Shown here: positions 6,311 to 11,895 of the stretch, one piece after another
How the letters are laid out: the number at the start of each line of letters is the position of its first letter
Numbering within the stretch: position 1 is the stretch's first letter
Source of the DNA: an uncultured Lachnospiraceae bacterium
GTDB lineage: Bacteria; Bacillota; Clostridia; Lachnospirales; Lachnospiraceae
Assembly: GCA_946631935.1 (NCBI GenBank)
Contig: CAMPAP010000043.1
Coordinates: 1-11,895 of the forward strand
Direction of reading: 5' to 3'
DNA: 11,895 bases
Notes under the pieces: model-generated
What the model was told of the DNA's origin: nothing
Seen by the model: the letters and a program-made list of their open reading frames with translations, nothing else
The model's database searches: none
Translations under genes and position numbers: made by a program

Positions 6311-7588
6311 ATGAAGATACTGATCGTCGGAGGCGGCGGAAGAGAGCATGCCATAGCCCAGGCGGTGGCAAGGAGCAAAAGATGCAGTAAGCTTTACTGC
6401 GCTCCTGGAAATGCAGGTATTGCATCACTTGCCGAGTGTGTTCCAATCGGTGCTATGGAATTTGACAGGATAGTTGCTTTTTCAAAAGAAAATGCCATCG
6501 ATCTTGTTATTGTAGGAATGGATGATCCTCTTGTAGGAGGACTTGTTGATGAACTTGAAAAAGCCGGCATCAGGGCTTTCGGGCCTAAGGCTGAAGCTGC
6601 GATCATAGAAGGAAGCAAGGCTTTTTCCAAGGATCTGATGAAAAAATACGGCATCCCCACGGCTGCTTACGAGAATTTTGATGATGCGGATAAGGCACTT
6701 GAATACTTAAGGACCAAAGCTTCATTTCCTGTTGTTCTCAAAGCTGACGGCCTTGCTTTGGGAAAGGGCGTGCTTATCTGCAATACCCTAGAGGAAGCCG
6801 AGGATGGTGTAAGGACCATAATGCAGGATAAGAAATTCGGTTCTGCAGGAAACAGAATGGTCGTTGAAGAGTTTATGACCGGACGCGAAGTCAGTGTACT
6901 TTCTTTTGTTGACGGCAAGACGGTTAAGATCATGTCTTCCGCACAGGATCATAAGAGAGCAGGAGACGGTGATACAGGACTTAACACCGGCGGTATGGGC
7001 AATTTTTCACCCAGTCCTTTCTATACCGATGAGATAAATGAATTCTGTATGAAGAATATTTTCCAGCCTACTGTTGATGCCATGGCAGCGGAAAACAGAC
7101 CCTTCCACGGAGTTATTTTCTTCGGTCTGATGCTTACGCCTGCAGGTCCCAAAGTTCTTGAATACAATGCAAGATTCGGAGATCCCGAAGCTCAGGTTGT
7201 ACTTCCCAGACTTGAAAATGATATAATCGATGTAATGGAGGCGTGCATTGACGGAAAGCTTGATGAGATCGATCTTAAATTTTCCGACAAAGCTGCTGTT
7301 TGCGTCGTCCTTGCAAGCGACGGATATCCCGTAAAATACGAAAAGGGATTCCCGATTGAAGGCCTTGAGAAATTTGAAGGAAAAGAGGATGTATTTTGTT
7401 TCCATGCCGGAAGCAAGTTTGATGAAAGCGGACGCATAGTCACAAACGGCGGAAGAGTCCTGGGCATAACGGCCCTTGGTGATGATCTTAAGGATGCCAG
7501 AAGGAAAGCTTATGAAGCTACCGAATGGGTATCTTTTGACAATAAGTATATGAGACATGATATTGGCAAAGCCATAGATGAAGCATGA
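6311..7588 (+). CDS. purD: Phosphoribosylamine-glycine ligase (GAR synthetase)
   Basis: 425 residues from ATG 6311, standard length. It ligates glycine to phosphoribosylamine with ATP to form GAR, the second step of purine synthesis. The N-domain opens with GGGGREHA (7-14). The ATP-grasp region spans about 103-300 and includes KADGLALGKGV (144-154), the QDHKRAGDGDTGLNTGGMG segment (212-230) and EYNARFGDPEAQ (284-295), which carries metal- and ATP-binding residues. A C-terminal domain completes it. A TTG two codons earlier (6305) is in frame but sits only one base after the AAAGG site, whereas the ATG has ideal spacing of seven. The loop VGMDDPLVGG replaces the more usual VGPEDPL form; this looks like lineage variation. 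The stop is followed within 21 bases by the next gene. Confidence 0.96.
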   Translation: MKILIVGGGGREHAIAQAVARSKRCSKLYCAPGNAGIASLAECVPIGAMEFDRIVAFSKENAIDLVIVGMDDPLVGGLVDELEKAGIRAFGPKAEAAIIEGSKAFSKDLMKKYGIPTAAYENFDDADKALEYLRTKASFPVVLKADGLALGKGVLICNTLEEAEDGVRTIMQDKKFGSAGNRMVVEEFMTGREVSVLSFVDGKTVKIMSSAQDHKRAGDGDTGLNTGGMGNFSPSPFYTDEINEFCMKNIFQPTVDAMAAENRPFHGVIFFGLMLTPAGPKVLEYNARFGDPEAQVVLPRLENDIIDVMEACIDGKLDEIDLKFSDKAAVCVVLASDGYPVKYEKGFPIEGLEKFEGKEDVFCFHAGSKFDESGRIVTNGGRVLGITALGDDLKDARRKAYEATEWVSFDNKYMRHDIGKAIDEA

Positions 7589-7591
7589 TGT

Positions 7592-7597
7592 GGAGGG
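7592..7597 (+). promoter_or_regulatory. Ribosome binding site deciding the SH3b gene start
   Basis: GGAGGG lies 11 bases before the ATG at 7609 and downstream of the two earlier in-frame ATGs (7585, 7588). Those two could not use it, and no site precedes them except purD coding sequence, so 7609 is preferred. Confidence 0.6.
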
Positions 7598-7608
7598 AAT
7601 TGAAAAAA

Positions 7609-9027
7609 ATGAAGAATATTAATTTCAGAAAAAAGATCAGACTCGCTTTGTGCGGGGCAGGAGCAGTCATTGCGGCAGGTTTTATTGTTTTCAGCGGAAT
7701 GTTTGCACTTAATGTAGAGGCAAGTACCGGTAAAGCAAAGTCAAATGCAAATGTAAGATCTTCTGCATCAACCGGTTCTGAAGCTATCGCAAGCCTTACA
7801 CAGGGCGATACATTTGAGATCAAGGGACAGACAAACGGAAATGACGGATATATCTGGTATGAGATCGCCGTTAATGCGACCCAGACAGGATTCGTTAGAT
7901 CCGACCTTGTAGAAGTTACCGACGGAACAGTACCCGCCAATAACAACAATAACAACAACACAAACAGCACTACCACAACAACGACCCCCGTTTCCGTTAA
8001 CTCTGACGGCATTACCGTGGTTGAGACCGTAAGCGGAATGACCAATTCCGATGTTAACGTAAGAGCGGATGCTTCAACCAACAGTGAGATCGTTGCAAAG
8101 GTTCAGAACGGACTTACTCTTTCCGTTACCGGAACCAAGATGGGAACAGACGGCAATACCTGGTACTACCTGACCTTCACCAAGGACGGTGTCAGCACCA
8201 CAGGTTATATCAGATCCGATTTCGTAAATCTTTCCGGCGAGCTTAAGGAGCCCCAGACAGAGACTGATCAGGAGCCTGTCCAGACCACAACAGAGACCAC
8301 CGTTGCAACCGTTCAGAAGAGATGGGATACCCAGGAGCAGGCAGACGGATGGTTTCTTCTCGATTATGAGCAGGGCAAGCAGTACAATATCGACAACATC
8401 TTCCAGACCAATGATGACAATACCGCAAAGCTTGAGACCCAGAAGGACAAGATCAAGTCTCTCAGAACCGGTCTTATCATTGTGATAGTTCTTCTTGTAG
8501 CAGCCATTGCAGCGGCGGTATTCTTCTTCATGAAGTGGAAGGATCTTGATGACAGGGCAGCATTTGCAGAGGCTGAAAAAGAAAGAGCAAAGAGGATCGC
8601 AGGACAGGGTGACGGAAGAAGACCTGCAAAGCCCCAGGGAGCACGTCCCGCACGCGAGCCCGGAAGAAGAGAAGTTACAAGCGGTGAGCGCAGAAGACCT
8701 GAAGGTGCCTCAAGACAGGGTGCATCCGTAAGGCCTGAGGGCGCAGAGAGAAGACCCGCTGATGTTCAGAGAGGACAGAGCACTCACACAGTTAAGCCTT
8801 CTGAAGGAGCATCAAGAAGATCTGAAGAGCCTCCCGTAAGAGAAAGAGAAAGCGTTCAGGCAGATGCAGCACCCGCAAGAGAGTCTTCACCTGAACCTCA
8901 GGAGAGAAGAAGACCCAGACCACAGCCCGAACCCGCTCCCAAGGAGCACCGCAAGAAGCCCCCTGTTGATGATGACGATGATGAATTTGAATTCGGATTC
9001 CTCAACTGGGATGATGACGACAAATAA
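7609..9027 (+). CDS. Membrane-anchored double SH3b-domain protein with disordered Arg/Pro-rich cytoplasmic tail
   Basis: 472 residues. Order: basic start (RKKIR) and hydrophobic segment about 12-34, ending in VEAS, a plausible signal-peptidase site after A38; bacterial SH3b domain 1 (about 43-103; ANVRSSAS, WYEI, GFVRSDLV); N/T-rich linker (110-127); SH3b domain 2 (about 144-208; VNVRADAS, WYYL, GYIRSDFV); T/E/Q-rich spacer; a WFLLDYEQGKQYNIDN block (248-263); transmembrane helix about 288-308; then about 164 residues of low-complexity R, P, E and G, ending in an acidic patch with FEFGFLNW between runs of aspartate. The SH3b domains should lie outside the membrane, where such domains often bind cell wall, and the tail inside. 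No enzymatic domain is visible. It directly follows purD and ends at a strong terminator. The family is not recognised; a role linking cell wall and cytoplasm is inference. Confidence 0.88.
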   Translation: MKNINFRKKIRLALCGAGAVIAAGFIVFSGMFALNVEASTGKAKSNANVRSSASTGSEAIASLTQGDTFEIKGQTNGNDGYIWYEIAVNATQTGFVRSDLVEVTDGTVPANNNNNNNTNSTTTTTTPVSVNSDGITVVETVSGMTNSDVNVRADASTNSEIVAKVQNGLTLSVTGTKMGTDGNTWYYLTFTKDGVSTTGYIRSDFVNLSGELKEPQTETDQEPVQTTTETTVATVQKRWDTQEQADGWFLLDYEQGKQYNIDNIFQTNDDNTAKLETQKDKIKSLRTGLIIVIVLLVAAIAAAVFFFMKWKDLDDRAAFAEAEKERAKRIAGQGDGRRPAKPQGARPAREPGRREVTSGERRRPEGASRQGASVRPEGAERRPADVQRGQSTHTVKPSEGASRRSEEPPVRERESVQADAAPARESSPEPQERRRPRPQPEPAPKEHRKKPPVDDDDDEFEFGFLNWDDDDK

Positions 9028-9045
9028 AAATGACATATAAAAAAC

Positions 9046-9079
9046 ATGAGGGATATCCTTTCAGGATATCCCTTATTTT
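9046..9079 (+). terminator. Strong rho-independent terminator after the pur and SH3b genes
   Basis: An 11-bp perfect stem (9049-9059 with 9063-9073) with a TTC loop can be extended by three pairs at the base and is followed by TATTTTA. The A-run at 9039-9044 would serve as a T-run for transcripts coming from the other strand, so it may work in both directions. Confidence 0.88.
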
Positions 9080-9088
9080 AAATTGTCA

Positions 9089-9118
9089 TTGACCGGGAGC
9101 CTGCGTTTGTTATATCAT
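9089..9118 (+). promoter_or_regulatory. Predicted sigma-A promoter of the gntR-clpC operon
   Basis: TTGACC (9089-9094), an 18-base spacer, then TATCAT (9113-9118): five of six matches in each box. Transcription would start near 9125, giving a leader of about 120 bases before the GntR gene. The -10 box lies inside a palindrome. Confidence 0.65.
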
Positions 9119-9127
9119 ATATATAAC
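9109..9127. promoter_or_regulatory. Candidate GntR-family operator over the -10 box
   Basis: GTTATAT (9109-9115) and ATATAAC (9121-9127) form a perfect 7-bp inverted repeat with a 5-base centre. GntR-family operators are typically palindromes of the form GT...AC. The palindrome covers the predicted -10 box and start site, where a bound dimer would block RNA polymerase. Autoregulation by the gene 120 bases downstream is inferred. Confidence 0.55.
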
Positions 9128-9142
9128 AGTAGTTTAAATTCA

Positions 9143-9182
9143 GCTGACCTGAATATATGGCGCAGAGCGCCAAGGAAGGAAG
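9143..9182 (+). repeat. Leader repeat, copy 1 (hairpin plus SD-like tail)
   Basis: Begins GCTGACCTGAATATATGG, with a six-pair hairpin (9158-9163 with 9167-9172, loop AGA) and an AAGGAAGGAAG tail. Outside the stem it is nearly identical to copy 2 located 59 bases downstream. No well-spaced ATG follows its SD-like tail. Confidence 0.8.
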
Positions 9183-9186
9183 CTTG

Positions 9187-9203
9187 GCGAAACTTCGTTT
9201 CGC
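9187..9203 (+). other. Leader hairpin between the two repeat copies
   Basis: GCGAAAC (9187-9193) pairs perfectly with GTTTCGC (9197-9203) around a TTC loop; its last two bases are the first two of repeat copy 2. No T-run follows, so it is not a terminator. It sits midway between the two repeat hairpins. Confidence 0.7.
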
Positions 9204-9242
9204 TGACCTGAATAAATGGTGCCAAGGCACCAAGGAAGGAGG
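9202..9242 (+). repeat. Leader repeat, copy 2, supplying the gntR ribosome binding site
   Basis: Begins GCTGACCTGAATAAATGG; the hairpin (9217-9222 with 9227-9232, loop CAAG with a possible inner C-G pair) has different stem bases from copy 1 yet stays fully paired. Its AAGGAAGGAGG tail (9232-9242) is the Shine-Dalgarno site of the GntR gene, five bases before the ATG at 9248. Confidence 0.85.
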
Positions 9243-9247
9243 TTCGC

Positions 9248-9625
9248 ATGTATATAGAAATTGATTTTAACAGCGATGAAGCGATATACTCACAGCTGTG
9301 CGATCAGATCATAATGGGGATAGCTGCTTCAAGATATCATGACGGCGATCCTCTTCCGTCTGTAAGACAGCTTGCTGATGATATAGGCATCAATATGCAT
9401 ACCGTTAACAAGGCGTATACCGTTCTCAGACAGCAGGGTTATGTGAAGGTGGACAGAAGGCGCGGTGCGGTGATAAGCGTTGAGCCGGATAAGGCAAATG
9501 CACTTGCGGAACTTAAGGAGAGTCTGAGGGTTGACATTGCAAGAGCATTCTGCAGGAATATAACAAAAGATGATGTTCATGAACTTGTGGATCAGATCTT
9601 TGATGAATACAGATCCGCGAAATAA
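9248..9625 (+). CDS. GntR-family transcriptional regulator, YtrA-type
   Basis: 125 residues. A winged helix-turn-helix domain fills about residues 10-78: YSQLCDQIIMGIA, the GDPLPSVRQLADDIGINMHTVNKAYTVLRQQGYV recognition region (33-66, quoted in part) and the basic wing VDRRRGAVI. Only about 45 helical residues follow, enough for dimerisation but not for a FadR- or UTRA-type ligand domain, which places it in the short YtrA branch. Members are usually repressors of their own operon, often with transporter genes; here the partner is clpC, 15 bases downstream, and no transporter is seen. The start has an excellent AAGGAAGGAGG site at spacing five. Its likely operator is the palindrome at 9109-9127. 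What signal it senses cannot be told. Confidence 0.92.
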   Translation: MYIEIDFNSDEAIYSQLCDQIIMGIAASRYHDGDPLPSVRQLADDIGINMHTVNKAYTVLRQQGYVKVDRRRGAVISVEPDKANALAELKESLRVDIARAFCRNITKDDVHELVDQIFDEYRSAK

Positions 9626-9629
9626 ATAC

Positions 9630-9634
9630 AGGAG
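9630..9634 (+). promoter_or_regulatory. Ribosome binding site deciding the clpC start
   Basis: AGGAG immediately abuts an ATG (9635) and lies six bases before an in-frame GTG (9641). Zero spacing is not functional for the ATG, so the GTG is the better start; the two differ by only two residues. Confidence 0.6.
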
Positions 9635-9640
9635 ATGAAA

Positions 9641-11895
9641 GTGGAAGGCAATTATTCTGAAAAAGCAAAAAAATCGCTTGATATAGCGGCGAAATGTGCA
9701 AAAAAGCTTAAACAGAGCTATATAGGTTCCGAACATATCCTTCTGGGACTTGTGTTAAATGAAGATTCAATGGCAGGAAAGGTGCTGGCCGCAAACGGAG
9801 CGGATTCAGATAAGATCACTGACATGATCAGGGATATGATCAGCTTTAATACTGCTCTTGCCATAGAGTCCAGGGAAGAATATTCCCCCAGGGCAAGAGG
9901 GATACTTGAAGAGGCACATGCACTTGCAAAAAGATTCGGACAGGATCTTGTCGGAACTGAGCATATACTTTTAGCACTTATCAAGGAATCCGAGAATGTG
10001 GCAGTAAGACTTCTTGCAACCATCGGAGTCAATCCCTTAAAGGTCTATGCCGATACACTGTCAGCAATGGGTCAGGATCCAAGACTTGCAAGAGAGGATC
10101 TTGCACCTCCCGGCGCAGAGCACGGCGAAAAGGTCAGTATACTGGACCAGTATTCAAGGGACCTTACGGCACTTGCGGCAGAAGGCAAGCTTGATCCCGT
10201 GGTTGGAAGAAAGGATGAGATCAAAAGGATCATCCAGATCCTTTCAAGAAGGACCAAGAACAATCCCTGCCTTATAGGCGAACCCGGCGTCGGAAAAACT
10301 GCAGTTGTTGAGGGGCTTGCCCAGCTTATAGCATCCGGTGATGCTCCCGATACTGTTAAAAACAAGAGACTTCTTACTCTTGATCTTCCCGGAATGGTTG
10401 CAGGTTCAAAGTACCGCGGAGAATTTGAGGAGAGGATAAAAAGAGTTATCAGGGAAGTTGAGGACAGCGGTAACATCATTCTTTTCCTTGATGAGATACA
10501 TACGCTTATAGGCGCAGGCGGAGCTGAGGGTTCCATCGATGCGTCAAATATTATGAAGCCCTCTCTTGCAAGAGGAGAGCTTCAGCTTATCGGTGCGACC
10601 ACCATAGCGGAGTATCGTAAATATGTGGAGAAGGATGCCGCTTTAGAGAGGCGTTTCCAGCCTGTTACCGTGGATGAACCCACGGAAGAGGAGGCTGTCC
10701 GCATACTTGAAGGTATCCGGGGAAAATATGAGTCACATCACTGTATAGAGATAACGGACGGCGCCATAGAAGCCGCTGTAAGGCTTTCCGCAAGATATAT
10801 AAATGACAGGAATCTTCCGGATAAAGCCATAGATCTTATAGACGAGGCCGCTGCAGCTGCGCATTTAAGGAGCCTTGAAGTTCCTGACAAGCATCAGTCC
10901 CTTCTTGACGAGATCAATAAGATGGACAGACAGATCGAACTGTCCATAAGAATGGAAGCCTTCCTTCAGGCACGTGAGATCAAGCTTAAGCAGGATGAAC
11001 TGATCAAAAAATACGAGAAAGCTCTTAAGAAAAGTGAGAAAGATGCCTGTGAGAAAAAGGGCAGCATAGGTGAGGACGACATTGCAAAGGTTGTTGCCAT
11101 GTGGACCAAGATCCCCGTTACCAAGCTGAATGAAAAAGAAAGTGACAGACTCTTAAAGCTTGAATCCATACTTCACAAGAGGGTCATCGGACAGGAAGAG
11201 GCCGTGACCGGAATATCCAAAGCCATGAGAAGAGGCAGGGTGGGTCTTAAGGACCCCAAGAGACCTGTGGGATCATTCCTTTTCCTCGGACCTACAGGTG
11301 TGGGTAAAACAGAGCTTTCAAAGGCTCTTGCCGAAGCCATGTTCGGATCGGAGGATTCTCTTATCAGGATCGATATGTCTGAATATATGGAGAGCTTCTC
11401 CACAACGAAGATGATAGGTTCACCTCCGGGATATGTGGGTTTTTCCGAGGGAGGACAGCTTACCGACAAGATAAGGAATAATCCTTATTCCGTTGTGCTT
11501 TTTGATGAGATAGAAAAAGCACATCCGGATGTTTTCAATATACTTCTCCAGGTCCTTGATGACGGAATACTTACCGACTCAAAGGGAAGGAAAGTTTCTT
11601 TTAAGAATACGATAATAATCATGACCTCAAATGCCGGAGCCCAGAGGATCGTAGATCCCAAGAATCTGGGATTCGGCGCCACCCGCGGGGACGAGAAGGC
11701 TGATTATGAACAGATGAAATCCGGTGTCATGGAAGAAGTAAAGAGGGTTTTCAAACCTGAGTTCATCAACAGGATCGATGACATCGTGGTATTCAGTCAG
11801 CTCAGCGACCAAAACCTTAAAGATATCGTAGATCTTCTTGCATCCCAGCTTGCATCAAGGTGTAAGGAACAGATGGATATCGAACTTAAACTTGC
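9641..11895 (+). CDS. clpC: ATP-dependent Clp protease ATP-binding subunit ClpC, 3' end outside the window
   Basis: 751 codons visible without interruption; the family is usually about 810-820 residues, so only the last part of the C-terminal domain is missing. It is a cytoplasmic AAA+ unfoldase that feeds proteins to ClpP. N-domain: two Clp repeats with SEHILLGL (E31) and TEHILLAL (E107), the glutamates known in Bacillus ClpC to bind phosphoarginine tags. AAA-1: Walker A GEPGVGKT (213-220), Walker B FLDE (D284, E285). Short coiled middle domain about 410-480, ClpC-sized rather than ClpB-sized. AAA-2: GPTGVGKT (550-557), Walker B FDE (D622, E623), pore loop GYVGF. LGF at 676-678 sits where the ClpP-docking tripeptide is expected. 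It follows the GntR gene by 15 bases; ctsR, mcsA and mcsB are not present. Confidence 0.96.
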   Translation, partial: MEGNYSEKAKKSLDIAAKCAKKLKQSYIGSEHILLGLVLNEDSMAGKVLAANGADSDKITDMIRDMISFNTALAIESREEYSPRARGILEEAHALAKRFGQDLVGTEHILLALIKESENVAVRLLATIGVNPLKVYADTLSAMGQDPRLAREDLAPPGAEHGEKVSILDQYSRDLTALAAEGKLDPVVGRKDEIKRIIQILSRRTKNNPCLIGEPGVGKTAVVEGLAQLIASGDAPDTVKNKRLLTLDLPGMVAGSKYRGEFEERIKRVIREVEDSGNIILFLDEIHTLIGAGGAEGSIDASNIMKPSLARGELQLIGATTIAEYRKYVEKDAALERRFQPVTVDEPTEEEAVRILEGIRGKYESHHCIEITDGAIEAAVRLSARYINDRNLPDKAIDLIDEAAAAAHLRSLEVPDKHQSLLDEINKMDRQIELSIRMEAFLQAREIKLKQDELIKKYEKALKKSEKDACEKKGSIGEDDIAKVVAMWTKIPVTKLNEKESDRLLKLESILHKRVIGQEEAVTGISKAMRRGRVGLKDPKRPVGSFLFLGPTGVGKTELSKALAEAMFGSEDSLIRIDMSEYMESFSTTKMIGSPPGYVGFSEGGQLTDKIRNNPYSVVLFDEIEKAHPDVFNILLQVLDDGILTDSKGRKVSFKNTIIIMTSNAGAQRIVDPKNLGFGATRGDEKADYEQMKSGVMEEVKRVFKPEFINRIDDIVVFSQLSDQNLKDIVDLLASQLASRCKEQMDIELKL

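Noticed and set aside
7939..7983. AAC/ACA-rich tract as a tandem repeat or slippage site.
   Set aside because: It encodes the N/T-rich linker between the two SH3b domains; such low-complexity linkers are common in surface proteins and the frame is intact.
9008..9024. C-terminal DDDDK resembling an enterokinase tag.
   Set aside because: It is the natural end of an aspartate-rich tail; no vector sequence or cloning junction is nearby.
9143..9242. Two repeats with a spacer, as a minimal CRISPR array or a short mobile element.
   Set aside because: Only two copies, with hairpin divergence, an SD function in copy 2, and no target-site duplications, terminal inverted repeats or cas genes.
9081..9247. 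CtsR heptad repeat or CIRCE element in front of clpC.
   Set aside because: No GGTCAAA-type direct repeat and no GAGCACTC/GAGTGC inverted repeat is present; GTCATTGAC at 9085-9093 is only a short imperfect palindrome at the -35 box.
9157..9264. A 35-codon frame (ATG at 9157) running through both leader repeats and overlapping the GntR start, a possible leader peptide.
   Set aside because: No ribosome site precedes its ATG, and the frame passes through hairpin repeats whose stems diverge by pairing rather than by codon. An in-frame TTG at 9184 has a purine-rich tail upstream but is equally unsupported.

Overview
The window looks like chromosomal core DNA of a Gram-positive anaerobe of the class Clostridia, most likely family Lachnospiraceae. 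This rests on the protein types (DUF4317, a DUF6142-like membrane protein, SH3b surface protein, ClpC), on strong AGGAGG-type ribosome binding sites and on moderate GC. The genus cannot be decided from the sequence alone. There are no tRNA or rRNA genes, CRISPR arrays, insertion sequences or phage genes. No gene-free stretch exceeds about 220 bases.

Layout: (1) Positions 2-370 hold the 3' end of malQ (4-alpha-glucanotransferase), closed by a hairpin terminator that appears to serve both strands. (2) Positions 447-2654 on the minus strand hold a three-gene operon, read right to left: a DUF4317 protein, a DJ-1/PfpI family protein and a CYTH-domain triphosphatase-like protein. (3) A divergent promoter region at about 2655-2802 also drives pyrE on the plus strand. 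pyrE is followed by a 51-residue membrane microprotein and a 102-residue three-helix membrane protein. (4) Positions 4106-7588 hold a compact purine block, purE-purM-purN-purD, with small gaps or overlaps. It is followed by a gene for a membrane-anchored protein with two SH3b domains, a second membrane segment and a long disordered cytoplasmic tail. A strong terminator closes the block at 9049-9079. (5) Positions 9028-9247 form an unusual 220-base leader: a promoter with a palindrome over its -10 box, then two near-identical copies of a hairpin plus Shine-Dalgarno element with a third hairpin between them. The leader precedes a short YtrA-type GntR regulator, and clpC follows it and runs off the right end.

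How the genes fit together: pyrE and the pur genes make nucleotides de novo. purE, purM, purN and purD cover the GAR synthetase, GAR transformylase, AIR synthetase and AIR carboxylation steps; the other pur genes must lie elsewhere. The GntR regulator probably represses its own promoter and therefore clpC, a place taken by CtsR in Bacillus-type ctsR-mcsA-mcsB-clpC operons. The most interesting material is the duplicated leader with compensatory stem changes, the proposed GntR-clpC circuit, and the undescribed SH3b transmembrane protein with its Arg/Pro-rich, acid-tipped tail.
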